The translations under genes were made by a program, and so were the position numbers. Source: Marinobacter sp. F3R08 (GTDB lineage: Bacteria > Pseudomonadota > Gammaproteobacteria > Pseudomonadales > Oleiphilaceae). Taken from it: a stretch of DNA of 64,000 nucleotides. The DNA lies in NCBI RefSeq assembly GCF_018860425.1, contig NZ_JAHKPI010000025.1, positions 280,524-344,523 on the forward strand, in the 5' to 3' direction. Each line of letters begins with the position of its first letter. Position 1 is the first letter of the stretch. The notes beneath the pieces were generated by a model that saw nothing but the letters and a program-made list of their open reading frames with translations, ran no database searches and was not told the DNA's origin. Shown piece after piece: positions 35,842 to 45,939 of the stretch.

Positions 35842-36470
35842 GATCTACGTTTTCTCCCGGGTCGGGCGCCGATGGCTTTGCTACGACGGAGTGATTTTTC
35901 TGGTGCTGGAAGGTTGACGGTAACCTTGCGATGGGCGCCCGGTTCCAGACCTTCGATAGTCCAGTCGCCGATACGATAGCGGATCAATCTCAGTGTTGGA
36001 AATCCTACAGCGGCAGTCATTCTCCGGACCTGTCGGTTCTTTCCCTCGGCGATGGTCAATTCAATCCAGGTGGTCGGAACCGTATCGCGATGACGCACCG
36101 GGGGCACTCTGGGCCAAACCGCTGGAGCGGCTATTCTGCAAACCTTGGCAGGTCGGGTGAGGCCGTCCTTCAGCGCAACGCCGGCCGCCAGTTTTTTCAG
36201 GGCTTGATCCGAAATGTCGCCTTCTACCTGAACCCAGTATGTCTTGGGCATTTTAAGGGATGGGGAGGCAATACGATGCTGCAAAGAGCCTTCGGCGGTC
36301 AGCAGAAGCAGTCCCTCGGAATCGTAATCCAGCCGGCCGGCTGGGTAGATACTCGGTATTCGCAGGTAGTCCGCCAGGGTGGCTCTTGGTGAGTCGTTGC
36401 CGGAAGCGCCATCATCGGTAAACTGACACAGAACCTGAAAAGGTTTATTGAATAGTACGAGTTCTGCCAT
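35838..36470 (-). CDS. rluE: 23S rRNA pseudouridine synthase RluE
   Basis: A 210-residue RsuA-family pseudouridine synthase without an S4 domain, as in RluE, which makes pseudouridine 2457 in 23S rRNA. The catalytic Asp is in 'PAGRLDYDSEGLLLLT', with 'KTYWVQVEG', 'EGKNRQVRRMTAAVG' and 'LIRYRIGDWTIEGLEPG'. It opens the minus-strand run that ends with the GNAT gene. A long basic tail after 'PAPEKSLRR' is less conserved. In Pseudomonas icd and idh separate it from cspD; here only 174 bases do. Confidence 0.94.
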   Translation of the reverse strand: MAELVLFNKPFQVLCQFTDDGASGNDSPRATLADYLRIPSIYPAGRLDYDSEGLLLLTAEGSLQHRIASPSLKMPKTYWVQVEGDISDQALKKLAAGVALKDGLTRPAKVCRIAAPAVWPRVPPVRHRDTVPTTWIELTIAEGKNRQVRRMTAAVGFPTLRLIRYRIGDWTIEGLEPGAHRKVTVNLPAPEKSLRRSKAIGARPGRKRRS

Positions 36471-36644
36471 GGGCTGCTACGTTCCCGGGATTTCGAGTTC
36501 TTTGAAGCGAGCAGGGTACTGCAAAAGAACCAGTCGGCAAAGTTGCACAGGCGCTTCTGAGAAAAACCTCTCTTTGGGACACAAGCAGTAGGGACCCACC
36601 AGCAGGTTACCGGTGGGGGTAGCTATACCGGTGCAAGGGGTCGG

Positions 36645-36941
36645 TCAGGCGTTTACTGCGCGCGGCGGGTAGCCGTCGCGCCCTGACTTCAGGGCAGTGT
36701 CATTCTCCGTGCCTGTCTGCGCCTTGCTGTCGGGCAACTCGTCAGGGACGATATTGACCGCGTGAATGCCTTTGTCGCTGGGCTTTTTTTCGAACGTTAC
36801 GGCCTGACCGGCTTTGAGAGTCTTATAGCCTTCCATCTGCACTGAAGAAAAGTGCGCAAACAGGTCGTCACTGCAGCCGTCTTCGATGATGAATCCGTAC
36901 CCCTTGGCATTATTGAACCACTTGACCTTGCCTCTTGGCAT
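36645..36941 (-). CDS. cspD: Cold-shock domain protein CspD
   Basis: A 98-residue protein. The cold-shock domain (about 1-67) has RNP1 'KGYGFI' and RNP2 'LFAHF', preceded by 'GKVKWFNNA' and ending with the nucleic-acid-binding aromatic face. A 30-residue unstructured tail follows. Place next to clpS and the acidic insert ('EDGCSDDLFAH') point to CspD, which inhibits DNA replication in stationary E. coli cells. The open frame continues to 37046, but ATG 36941 has GGGGAG seven bases upstream and begins the conserved domain. Confidence 0.92.
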   Translation of the reverse strand: MPRGKVKWFNNAKGYGFIIEDGCSDDLFAHFSSVQMEGYKTLKAGQAVTFEKKPSDKGIHAVNIVPDELPDSKAQTGTENDTALKSGRDGYPPRAVNA

Positions 36942-37244
36942 GATGAACTCCCCTGTTCTTCTGCTGTCTTTGTTCTTGTTAGTTCTCTGATTGCCTATCG
37001 GTGCCGTCGCACTTCCGGTCCGAACCCTGTTACATAAGCCTTGCATGGATTTACATTATTTTACAATGCAATTTTACTTTCGGCCAATCGGGGCAGCGAG
37101 TCAATAGCCTGTATTCCCGGAATGTGTGGTTGAACGCAGTCTGGAAGCGGTATCATGTTCGTATTGATAAATATCGCATGCCCCGCTTGAAAACCCCGGG
37201 GCGGACATCCACATTTAACAGGAGCACCGATAAACCGGTAAGGA
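36942..37244. promoter_or_regulatory. Divergent cspD/clpS promoter region
   Basis: This 303-base gap holds control DNA for two divergent genes and no clear gene. For cspD a candidate promoter reads TTGGCC (37087-37082), an 18-base spacer, TAAAAT (37063-37058), giving a leader of about 110 bases. For clpS TTGAAC (37130-37135), 15 bases, TATCAT (37151-37156) is possible but short-spaced. A box TTGAT-AAAT-ATCGC (37164-37177) matches the FNR pattern in eight of ten arm bases. TTGCAT at 37041 and ATGCAA at 37066 form an inverted repeat. All are pattern-only calls. Confidence 0.4.
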
Positions 37245-37607
37245 ATGATGCGGACTATCGAAAATTCTCTACTAGTATTCAATCAGGGGGAGGACGAACA
37301 ACCGGGGCGACAGGATGACCTCAGCGTTGCTCCCGAAAAGCCTGCTCTCAAGCGCCCGGCGCGATACAGAGTTGTGCTCCTGAACGATGATTACACGCCC
37401 ATGGATTTCGTTGTGGAAGTGTTGATGACATTCTTCGGAATGAACGAGGAAAAGGCGACGCAGGTGATGCTGCTCGTCCATACACAGGGAAAAGCTGTAT
37501 GCGGGGTATATACCCGGGACATCGCGGAAACAAAGGCGGCACAGGTGAACCAGTATTCCTCGGAATGCGAACATCCGCTCCTTTGCGAGATTGAACGTGC
37601 GGACTGA
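37245..37607 (+). CDS. clpS: ClpA adaptor ClpS
   Basis: A 120-residue N-recognin adaptor. The conserved core is '[21 protein letters not shown]', split as '[14 protein letters not shown]' with the acidic and Met residues that hold an N-terminal Leu, Phe, Tyr or Trp, and '[14 protein letters not shown]', which carries the key His. A flexible N-terminal tail of about 35 residues, needed to deliver substrate to ClpA, is present. Two ATGs lie together at 37245 and 37248; AAGGA is immediately upstream, so 37248 may be used. clpA follows 18 bases later. Confidence 0.96.
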   Translation: MMRTIENSLLVFNQGEDEQPGRQDDLSVAPEKPALKRPARYRVVLLNDDYTPMDFVVEVLMTFFGMNEEKATQVMLLVHTQGKAVCGVYTRDIAETKAAQVNQYSSECEHPLLCEIERAD

Positions 37608-37625
37608 AAGACGTAGGGGTGGCCC

Positions 37626-39896
37626 ATGCTGAGCAAAGATTTAGAAATTACGCTGAATACGGCCTTCAAGAATGCCCGGGATAAGCGTCATGAGTTCATG
37701 ACTGTGGAGCATTTGTTGCTGGCTCTTCTGGATAATGATTCGGCAGTGGGTGTACTGAAAGCCTGTGGTGCAGACCTCAAGCGGCTTCAGGACGAACTTG
37801 TCGAATTTGTGGATTCAACAACGCCATTGATTCCGAGTAGCGACAGTGAGCGTGAAACGCAGCCGACGCTGGGTTTTCAGCGTGTCCTGCAGCGGGCGGT
37901 CTTCCACGTGCAGTCCTCGGGGAAGAAAGAGGTAACCGGCGCCAATGTGCTGGTGGCCATTTTCAGTGAACAGGAAAGCCAGGCGGTGTATGTGCTCAAG
38001 AAGCAGAGCATTGCCCGCATCGATGTGGTCAACTTTGTATCCCATGGCATCTCCAGAGTCCAGGGTGCTGAAGATGAAGAGGGTCACGATCAGGCTTCTC
38101 ATGACGAACCCGGCGAGGAAAGCGGTCAATCCAAGCCGCTTGAAAGCTACGCAACCAATTTGAATGAACAGGCTCGCCAGGGGCGCATTGACCCGCTGAT
38201 CGGGCGTGAGCATGAAGTCGAACGGGTTGTGCAAATCCTGGTTCGTCGCCGCAAGAATAACCCGCTGCTGGTGGGTGAAGCCGGGGTTGGCAAGACCGCT
38301 ATCGCTGAAGGCCTGGCCAAGCGTATTGTGGATGGTCAGGTGCCGGAAATCATCTCCGATGCTGTTGTCTATTCCCTGGATCTGGGGGCTCTTCTTGCCG
38401 GCACCAAGTATCGAGGTGATTTCGAAAAACGACTGAAAGGGTTGCTTGCCGAACTCAAGAAGGAGAGTCACGCGATTCTGTTTATTGACGAGATTCATAC
38501 CATTATCGGCGCGGGCTCTGCTTCCGGTGGTGTTATGGATGCCTCAAACCTTCTTAAACCCATGCTGAGTTCCGGTGAAATCCGGTGCATCGGATCAACT
38601 ACGTTTCAGGAGTTCCGGGGCATTTTCGAGAAAGACAGTGCGCTGGCCCGACGCTTCCAGAAAATTGATGTAAACGAACCCAGCGTTGAGGACACTTATC
38701 AGATCCTCAAAGGCCTTAAGCCGAATTTCGAAAAGCACCATGATCTCAAGTACACAGATAAGGCACTGCGTGTGGCTGCGGAGCTTTCTGACCGTTACAT
38801 CACCGATCGCCATCTGCCAGATAAGGCCATTGATGTCATCGATGAGGCCGGTGCGCGTCAAAGGTTGCAGCCCGAGGGTAAGCGCAAGAAAACCGTTGAT
38901 GTCACCGATATTGAAGATGTAGTGGCGAATATTGCCCGCATACCGCCGAAGAATGTATCTACCAGCGATAAGGATCTGCTTCGGAATCTGGAGCGGGATC
39001 TAAAAATGACGGTCTTTGGTCAGGATCCTGCTATCGAATCATTGTCCACCGCAATAAAGCTGGCCCGTGCCGGATTGAAAGCGCCCGAGAAGCCTGAAGG
39101 TGCGTTTCTGTTCGCAGGTCCTACCGGTGTCGGTAAGACCGAGGTTACCAAGCAGTTAGCGAAGATCCTGGGCATCGAACTCGTGCGCTTTGATATGTCC
39201 GAGTACATGGAGCGCCACACCGTCTCCCGGTTGATCGGTGCGCCCCCCGGCTACGTTGGGTACGATCAGGGCGGTCTGCTAACCGAGGCGGTGAACAAGC
39301 ATCCGCATTGTGTGCTTTTGCTGGATGAGATAGAAAAGGCCCACCCGGAGGTGTTCAACCTGCTGTTGCAAGTCATGGACCATGGCACGCTGACCGATAA
39401 CAACGGTCGAAAGGCGGATTTCCGTCACGTGATTCTGGTGATGACTACCAACGCTGGCGCCGAGAGCATGGCTCGCCGCTCAATTGGCTTCAGCGAACAG
39501 GATCACAGCACGGACGGTATGGAGATTATCAGCAAAACATTCACACCGGAATTCCGTAACCGTCTGGATGGAATTATTCAGTTTGGCGATCTGCAAATGG
39601 ATACCATCACTCACGTGGTGGATAAATTCCTGACTGAATTGCAGGCCCAGCTGGATGAGAAACATGTGGTTCTGCATGTGGACGATGAGGCGAAGTCCTG
39701 GCTTGCCGAGAAGGGTTATGATGTAACCATGGGTGCGCGTCCGATGTCTCGCTTGATTCAGGATAAAATCAAGCGGCCGTTGGCTGAGCAAATTCTGTTC
39801 GGGCGTTTGTCAGAAAAAGGAGGGGATGTCTTCATTCATCTTCGCGATGACGAGCTGGTGTTTGAGTACGAGGACGAGCCAGCGGAAGCCGTCTGA
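37626..39896 (+). CDS. clpA: ATP-dependent protease unfoldase ClpA
   Basis: A 756-residue AAA+ unfoldase that works with ClpP. Order: N-domain (about 1-140), acidic linker, first ATPase ring with Walker A '[14 protein letters not shown]' near 217 and '[11 protein letters not shown]', second ring with '[14 protein letters not shown]' near 498 and '[13 protein letters not shown]'. The ClpP-docking loop IGF is at 620-622 ('[11 protein letters not shown]'). No middle coiled coil is present, separating it from ClpB/ClpC. With ClpS it degrades N-degron proteins. clpP is not in the window. A strong terminator follows. Confidence 0.97.
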   Translation: MLSKDLEITLNTAFKNARDKRHEFMTVEHLLLALLDNDSAVGVLKACGADLKRLQDELVEFVDSTTPLIPSSDSERETQPTLGFQRVLQRAVFHVQSSGKKEVTGANVLVAIFSEQESQAVYVLKKQSIARIDVVNFVSHGISRVQGAEDEEGHDQASHDEPGEESGQSKPLESYATNLNEQARQGRIDPLIGREHEVERVVQILVRRRKNNPLLVGEAGVGKTAIAEGLAKRIVDGQVPEIISDAVVYSLDLGALLAGTKYRGDFEKRLKGLLAELKKESHAILFIDEIHTIIGAGSASGGVMDASNLLKPMLSSGEIRCIGSTTFQEFRGIFEKDSALARRFQKIDVNEPSVEDTYQILKGLKPNFEKHHDLKYTDKALRVAAELSDRYITDRHLPDKAIDVIDEAGARQRLQPEGKRKKTVDVTDIEDVVANIARIPPKNVSTSDKDLLRNLERDLKMTVFGQDPAIESLSTAIKLARAGLKAPEKPEGAFLFAGPTGVGKTEVTKQLAKILGIELVRFDMSEYMERHTVSRLIGAPPGYVGYDQGGLLTEAVNKHPHCVLLLDEIEKAHPEVFNLLLQVMDHGTLTDNNGRKADFRHVILVMTTNAGAESMARRSIGFSEQDHSTDGMEIISKTFTPEFRNRLDGIIQFGDLQMDTITHVVDKFLTELQAQLDEKHVVLHVDDEAKSWLAEKGYDVTMGARPMSRLIQDKIKRPLAEQILFGRLSEKGGDVFIHLRDDELVFEYEDEPAEAV

Positions 39897-39907
39897 GTTG
39901 CTTGATC

Positions 39908-39948
39908 AAAAAAACCGCTGTCAGGATAAGTGACAGCGGTTTTTTTTT
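39908..39948. terminator. Terminator after clpA
   Basis: ACCGCTGTCA, loop GGATAAG, TGACAGCGGT with seven A before and nine T after. It ends clpSA transcription on the plus strand and can also stop minus-strand transcripts passing infA. Confidence 0.9.
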
Positions 39949-39960
39949 ATGCCCGAACGC

Positions 39961-39983
39961 AAAAAGCCCCCGGAGGGGCTTTT
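39961..39983 (-). terminator. Terminator after infA
   Basis: On the minus strand AAAAGCCCC, loop TCCG, GGGGCTTTTT forms a compact hairpin with a U-tail, 18 bases past the infA stop. It is next to the clpA terminator, giving back-to-back stops. Confidence 0.85.
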
Positions 39984-40000
39984 CAGATGTCACGGGAGCA

Positions 40001-40219
40001 TCAACGGGCGCGGTAGACGATACGGCCCTTGCTCAGGTCGTAGGGAGTCAGCTCAACCTTGACCTTGTCACCTGTCAGGATGCGGATATAGTTCTTACGC
40101 ATCTTGCCGGAGATATGAGCAGTCACAACATGGCCGTTGCTAAGCTCAACGCGGAACATGGTGTTTGGAAGGGTATCGATAATAACGCCTTCCATTTCAA
40201 TGGCATCTGATTTCGGCAT
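40001..40219 (-). CDS. infA: Translation initiation factor IF-1
   Basis: A 72-residue S1-fold (OB) protein nearly identical to E. coli IF-1, including '[20 protein letters not shown]' and '[20 protein letters not shown]'. It binds the ribosomal A site at initiation together with IF-2 and IF-3. It stands between clpA and bpt, as in Pseudomonas. The minus strand run aat-bpt may continue into it; 80 bases, AT-rich, separate it from bpt, so it may have its own promoter. Confidence 0.99.
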   Translation of the reverse strand: MPKSDAIEMEGVIIDTLPNTMFRVELSNGHVVTAHISGKMRKNYIRILTGDKVKVELTPYDLSKGRIVYRAR

Positions 40220-40299
40220 TCAGTAGAAACCTCGTTTGGATATGCTTCTCGTAATTTTAAATTGCGCAATTCTGCCTGATTTATCGGCGTTTGGCAAAG

Positions 40300-41013
40300 T
40301 TAGCCGGGGTCCAGTTCACGCCAGTGCCCGTCTCGAAGCGCTTCAATCGGGCGGAAGCGGGTTTTGTAGTTCATTTTGCGACATTGTTTGATCCAGTAAC
40401 CAAGATACAGATGGGGAAGCCCTCTGCGGCGAGCCTCTTCGATTTGCCAGAGGATCGCGTAGGTGCCGAGACTTCGGTCTTCCAGATCGGGGTCGAATAC
40501 GGTGTAAATGGCAGAGAGTCCTTCGTCCAGGAGATCTACTGCTGCCAGCCCCACAAGTCGGCCATCTTTTTGGATTTCCAGAAACCAGGAATCAGTTGCT
40601 CCTTCCACCAAAAACGAGGTGAACTGCTCGCGCGAAGGCGGGTACATGTCTCCGGTCTTGTGTCGTTGTTCAATATAGCTGGCGTAGAGCTGGTAGTACT
40701 TTTCAGTGAAGGTTGCTGGCACCATCGTGCATTCTAGATCGGCATTTTTCTTGAGTACCCGTCGCTGACTTCTGTCTGGTCTGAAATCATCCACTTTCAG
40801 TCGAACTGGCGTGCAGGCATTGCACTGTTCACAGTGCGGCCGGTAGTAGTGCGACCCGCTGCGTCTAAAGCCCAGAGCGGTGAGCTGGCTGTAGAGTTTC
40901 TTATCGATCTGGGCCCTCGGATCGACAAACATGGTGATTGCCTCGCGGTCTGGCAGATAGCTGCAATCGTGCGGTGGTGTGGCAAAAAACACCAGGGTTC
41001 TGAGATTGCTCAT
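40300..41013 (-). CDS. bpt: Aspartate/glutamate leucyltransferase Bpt
   Basis: A 237-residue arginyltransferase-family enzyme. Bacterial members of this type (Bpt, characterised in Vibrio vulnificus) put leucine on proteins starting with Asp or Glu, making them ClpS substrates. Motifs: 'FATPPHDCSYLPDREA' at the N-terminus with the family Cys, 'GFRRSGSHYYRPHCEQCNACTPVRL' split around 'CEQCNACTPVRL', and 'DMYPPSREQFTSFL'. 'YLGYWIKQCRKMNYKTRFRP' near the end is also conserved. Older annotations call it Ate. The ATG directly follows the aat stop. Confidence 0.95.
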   Translation of the reverse strand: MSNLRTLVFFATPPHDCSYLPDREAITMFVDPRAQIDKKLYSQLTALGFRRSGSHYYRPHCEQCNACTPVRLKVDDFRPDRSQRRVLKKNADLECTMVPATFTEKYYQLYASYIEQRHKTGDMYPPSREQFTSFLVEGATDSWFLEIQKDGRLVGLAAVDLLDEGLSAIYTVFDPDLEDRSLGTYAILWQIEEARRRGLPHLYLGYWIKQCRKMNYKTRFRPIEALRDGHWRELDPG

Positions 41014-41727
41014 TCATACCTCCAGCCCTGGCCAACGCCAGTGGAAGCTCCAGTCGGCTTGATCCGGTCGCTGATCAACGTTCATGTTCAGTATAGATAA
41101 AAACTCGTTTCGGGGAATTGTACGCGCACCCATGGTCAGTAGGTGTCGGCTCTCAACCTGGCAGTCTATGATCCGGTAACCCCAGAGCCGAAGCTGGTTC
41201 GCGAGGTGAACCATGAGAACTTTAGAGGCGTTGGTCCCAAGGGAGAACATGGATTCGCCAAAGAAACACCGGCCAATGGCTAGTCCATACATGCCGCCGG
41301 CAAGTTCGCCGCGCCGGTTCCAGACCTCAATGGAGTGGGCAACGCCCATACGGTGCAGTTCTGAATAACTGGCTATCATTTCCTGGGTAATCCAGGTGCC
41401 TTCAGCCCTGGTGGAGGCACAAAGGCGAATAATTCTGCCAAAGTGTCTGTCTGCAGTTACCTGGAAGTTTTCCTGGTTCAGCGTACGGCGCAGACTGCGT
41501 GAGACGTGGATTTCGTTTGGAAAAAGGACACACCTGGGATTTGGTGACCACCAAAGAATGGGCTGATCATCGCTATACCAGGGGAAAATGCCGTTTCGGT
41601 AGGCCTGGATTAGTCGCTCTGTGGACAGGTCGCCGCCAAGGGCAAGGAGACCGTCCGGGTCGTCCAGGGCTTCATCGGCGGGAGGGAACCATAGTTGGTC
41701 CGGGTCAAGCCAGGGTAGTGATGTCAT
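41014..41727 (-). CDS. aat: Leucyl/phenylalanyl-tRNA--protein transferase Aat
   Basis: A 237-residue enzyme that adds Leu or Phe from aminoacyl-tRNA to proteins starting with Lys or Arg. The family motifs 'FPPADEALDDPDGLLALGGDL', split as 'DPDGLLALGGDLS', 'AYRNGIFPWY', 'QPILWWSPNPRCVL', 'TWITQEMIASYSELHRMG' and 'GESMFSLGTNASKVLMVHL' are all present. GGAGAAGG stands right before the ATG. It lies 123 bases after trxB, and bpt starts with no gap, so both transferases are made together. Confidence 0.97.
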   Translation of the reverse strand: MTSLPWLDPDQLWFPPADEALDDPDGLLALGGDLSTERLIQAYRNGIFPWYSDDQPILWWSPNPRCVLFPNEIHVSRSLRRTLNQENFQVTADRHFGRIIRLCASTRAEGTWITQEMIASYSELHRMGVAHSIEVWNRRGELAGGMYGLAIGRCFFGESMFSLGTNASKVLMVHLANQLRLWGYRIIDCQVESRHLLTMGARTIPRNEFLSILNMNVDQRPDQADWSFHWRWPGLEV

Positions 41728-41845
41728 CCTTCTCCGGTGGTTACTGCCTGTATTACGTTGATCTCGTTTCGAGCGAGCCAGGGAGTCTTGCCTGGGTAGG
41801 CCGTCCTCCCGGTCTCGATCAGCTTCTGTGTCGTGCCCGAGAAAC

Positions 41846-42849
<1,004 letters not shown>

Positions 42850-42945
42850 TCAGGGCCAGACGCTTCGGGGAAAAGTGGCAAGGCTAACATGAAAGGCGTT
42901 GTCTGCCATTCGTTTTGGCCTATTCTGCTTATAAAACCTTGCTAT

Positions 42946-43857
42946 TTACTCAAGCACTGAAACGGTTGCCAGCAGCTGACGAACGCGTTCAGCGCTTTTG
43001 CCGGATTCGCCCTGTTCAAGGCGGTGGGCTGCCACCGAGGGGAATACTGCCTGGATATCGTCTGGAAGCACGTGATGACGTCCCTCCATCAAAGCCCAGG
43101 CTTTGGCAGCACGTACCAGCCCCAATCCGGCGCGAGGTGACAGTCCGTACAAAAGGCCAGGCATTCTCCGACTCTGTTCGAGCAATCGTTGAACGTAATC
43201 AAGAAGTGCCGGACTTGCGGTAATCCGGGCTACTGCTTCCTGAAGGACTTTCAGGTTGGCTTGGGACAGCAACGTCGGAAGCTTTTCTGTCATCACGCGA
43301 CGGTCTTCGCCTTCCAGCAACTCCCTTTCTGCCCGCGGGTCCGGGTAGCCCAGTCGCAGGCGCATGAGGAAGCGGTCAAGCTGTGACTCGGGCAGGGGGT
43401 AAGTACCGCCCTGTTCGGTGGGGTTCTGGGTGGCAATGACAAAGAACGGGTGAGGCAGGGGCCGGGTCTCTCCTTCGATAGAAACCTGCCGCTCTTCCAT
43501 CGCTTCAAGCAATGCGCTCTGTGTGCGGGGTGATGCACGGTTTATTTCATCCGCCAGGACAACCTGTGCAAAAATTGGCCCGGGATGAAATACCAGGCTG
43601 CCGGCCTGTTTGTCGTACATTGAATAACCAAGCACGTCCGCAGGCAACAAGTCGTTAGTAAACTGGATGCGCTGGTAGCTCAGCCCCATTATTTTGGCCA
43701 GAGCGTGGGACAGTGTGGTCTTCCCCATGCCCGGAATATCCTCGATCAGCAGATGCCCCCGGGCCAATAGCCCGCATAGAGCAAGGCGCACTTGCTGATC
43801 TTTGCCCAAGAGTATCTGGTTGAGCTCATTGACTACGGTATCGACCAATTTCTTCAT
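42946..43857 (-). CDS. MoxR-family AAA+ ATPase
   Basis: A 303-residue MoxR ATPase: Walker A 'GMGKTTLSHALA' (after 'HLLIEDIPGMGKT'), 'FTNDLLPADVLGYSMYD', Walker B 'VVLADEINRASPRTQSALLEAM', sensor 'VIATQNPTEQGGTYPLPESQLDRF'-type region and the lid 'SPRAGLGLVRAAKAWAL'. MoxR proteins act as chaperones for complexes with von Willebrand A partners, usually encoded next to DUF58 and transglutaminase genes. None is here: it follows aguB by seven bases and precedes trxB. Its client is therefore unknown, and the link to agmatine enzymes may be real or accidental. Confidence 0.92.
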   Translation of the reverse strand: MKKLVDTVVNELNQILLGKDQQVRLALCGLLARGHLLIEDIPGMGKTTLSHALAKIMGLSYQRIQFTNDLLPADVLGYSMYDKQAGSLVFHPGPIFAQVVLADEINRASPRTQSALLEAMEERQVSIEGETRPLPHPFFVIATQNPTEQGGTYPLPESQLDRFLMRLRLGYPDPRAERELLEGEDRRVMTEKLPTLLSQANLKVLQEAVARITASPALLDYVQRLLEQSRRMPGLLYGLSPRAGLGLVRAAKAWALMEGRHHVLPDDIQAVFPSVAAHRLEQGESGKSAERVRQLLATVSVLE

Positions 43858-43864
43858 TTCGGAC

Positions 43865-44788
43865 TTAGTCCCTTACGCGTTTGAGGATGTCGCCGTAGGC
43901 GTCGATACGACGGTCTCTCAGGTACGGCCAGATACGGCGAACCGATTCACTGTGGGTCCGATCAACAGTGGCGGCCAGAATGCATTCGGAGCCGTCATCG
44001 CCTCGAGCCAGAAGTTCGCCTTGTGGACCGCAAATGAAACTGTTACCCCAGAAACGGATGCCATCGCTATATCCTGATGGGTCCGCTTCGGTGCCTACCC
44101 GGTTTGGTGCTACAACCGGCAGATTGTTGGCAATCGCATGTCCCCTTTGTACAGTGATCCAGGCATCCAGCTGACGAGCCTGCTCGTCCGGAGTATCTGT
44201 TTTATCCCAGCCGATGGCGGTGGGGTATATGAGAATCTCGGCCCCGGCCAGAGCCATCAGACGAGCGGCCTCAGGGTACCACTGGTCCCAGCAGACGAGG
44301 ACCCCAAGCCTGCCAACTGACGTATCAATAGGCGTGAAGCCACTGCGGCCGTCGTTGAAGTGGGCATCGCCGGGAGTGAAATAGAACTTTTCATAGAAGC
44401 CCGGATCGTCCGGGATATGCATCTTGCGGTACAGCCCGGCCAGGGAGCCGTCTGTTTCAAAGACGACAGCGGTGTTGTGATAAACACCGTTCATCCGTCG
44501 TTCGAAAATTGAACCAACAAGCACTATCCCCAGTTCCCGGGCCAGATCAGAGAGACGCTGGCTGGTGGGTCCGGGAATCGGTTCGGCCAGTTCGAATACC
44601 GACGTATCTTCGGTCTGGCAGAAATAGGATGTGGCGTGAAGCTCCTGAAGAATGACCAGGTTTGCGCCGTTAGCCGTGGCTTCGCGGACCAGCTTTTCGG
44701 AAACGGCGAGGCTTGCCGACTTGTCGTTACTGCAAGCCTGCTGGATGGCGGCAACCTTGATCTGGCTGTTGTGGGATTGGTTGCTCAT
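43865..44788 (-). CDS. aguB: N-carbamoylputrescine amidase AguB
   Basis: A 307-residue nitrilase-superfamily enzyme that turns N-carbamoylputrescine into putrescine, ammonia and CO2. The catalytic triad is visible as Glu in 'LVILQELHATSYFCQ', Lys in 'GLYRKMHIPDD' and Cys in 'LGVLVCWDQWYPEAARL'. 'FYFTPGDAHF' and 'YPTAIGWDK' are typical of AguB. The ATG overlaps the aguA stop (TGATG), so the frame to 44863 is not used. It completes the pathway begun by AguA. Confidence 0.95.
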   Translation of the reverse strand: MSNQSHNSQIKVAAIQQACSNDKSASLAVSEKLVREATANGANLVILQELHATSYFCQTEDTSVFELAEPIPGPTSQRLSDLARELGIVLVGSIFERRMNGVYHNTAVVFETDGSLAGLYRKMHIPDDPGFYEKFYFTPGDAHFNDGRSGFTPIDTSVGRLGVLVCWDQWYPEAARLMALAGAEILIYPTAIGWDKTDTPDEQARQLDAWITVQRGHAIANNLPVVAPNRVGTEADPSGYSDGIRFWGNSFICGPQGELLARGDDGSECILAATVDRTHSESVRRIWPYLRDRRIDAYGDILKRVRD

Positions 44789-45837
44789 CAGCTGACTACT
44801 CCGGCGGGGATCTGCATGGTTACACAATGAAGGCTGCCATGCTGACGAATCAGGGGCCTGCAATCAATCGGTACTATGTCCCTGGAAGGGAAAATGTCCC
44901 GCATAATGGCGATGGCGTCTTGATCCTGGGCAACGCCATACACGGGGAGCAATACCGCACCGTTAATAATCAGGAAGTTGGCGTAGGTTGCCGGCAGCCG
45001 CTCATGGTCTTCGTCATGGATAGCCTCAGGCCAGGGCAGTGGTGTCAGTTTGTAGGCGGAACCGTCGGCCTGCCGGAACTCCTGAAGTTCTTCTTCCATG
45101 GCCGCCAGAGCACTGTAGTGTTCGTCGGCGACGTCCGGACAGGCGACATAACAGATGTGGTCCGGGGCGCAGAATCGAGCCAGTGTGTCAATATGGCTGT
45201 CTGTGTCATCTCCGGCAAGATAGCCGTGGTTAAGCCAGAGTATCCGGCCAACCCCCAATACGTCTGAAAGCAGCTGCTCAATCGCGGTGCGATCCATGGC
45301 AGGATTGCGGCTTGGCGTCAGCAGGCATTCAGAGGTGGTCAGTAAGGTGCCCTGGCCATCAGATTCAATGGAGCCGCCCTCCAGGACGAAGTCAATCTGC
45401 TGCATTGTCGTCGTGCCGAATACGCCGGCATTCAACAGGTTGCTGTTTAACGCGTCGTCTTTTTCCGAAGGGAACTTGCCGCCCCAGGCGTTAAACCGAA
45501 AATCCAGTAGTGTCGGCTTGTCATCAGTGATGATGGTGATCGGACCATGGTCTCTTGCCCAGGTATCGTTTGCTGGTGCGGGAACCGTCTTGACGCGACC
45601 GGGAAGACTGTTCTCTTCAGCGTAGCGATTTAAATCCCGTTCAAGCTCCTGTAGGCGCGCGACGTATTCGCAACTGATAACGAGATGTTCGTATCGGAGC
45701 ACCGCTTGTGCGATGTTCACGAAGACAGGCTCCACCTCTTCCATCAGGCCTGCCCAGTCAGTTCCCGGATGTGGCCAGGTCAGCATGACTGCGCTCTGGT
45801 TAGCCCACTCGGCGGGCAACACTCGCTTGGTTGTCAC
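44788..45837 (-). CDS. aguA: Agmatine deiminase AguA
   Basis: A 349-residue guanidino-group modifying enzyme that converts agmatine to N-carbamoylputrescine and ammonia. Motifs: 'EWANQSAVMLTWPHPGTDW', 'TWARDHGPITI', 'FRFNAWGGKFPSEKDD', 'FVLEGGSIESDGQGTLLTT', 'HGYLAGDDTDSHIDTLARF' and, near the end, the nucleophile Cys in 'GSLHCVTMQIPAG'. The start is GTG with AAGGTGAC just upstream. It heads the aguA-aguB-moxR unit. A source of agmatine (arginine decarboxylase) is not in the window. Confidence 0.95.
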   Translation of the reverse strand: MTTKRVLPAEWANQSAVMLTWPHPGTDWAGLMEEVEPVFVNIAQAVLRYEHLVISCEYVARLQELERDLNRYAEENSLPGRVKTVPAPANDTWARDHGPITIITDDKPTLLDFRFNAWGGKFPSEKDDALNSNLLNAGVFGTTTMQQIDFVLEGGSIESDGQGTLLTTSECLLTPSRNPAMDRTAIEQLLSDVLGVGRILWLNHGYLAGDDTDSHIDTLARFCAPDHICYVACPDVADEHYSALAAMEEELQEFRQADGSAYKLTPLPWPEAIHDEDHERLPATYANFLIINGAVLLPVYGVAQDQDAIAIMRDIFPSRDIVPIDCRPLIRQHGSLHCVTMQIPAGVVS

Positions 45838-45939
45838 TACGTCACCTTAAAATCATAAAAGACGTCATTCTAACCAACGATTGGCTGAACGTCAGGACAT
45901 GGGAAGGAGGGGGCCGAGCTGGAAAGACCCCTTGGGCCT

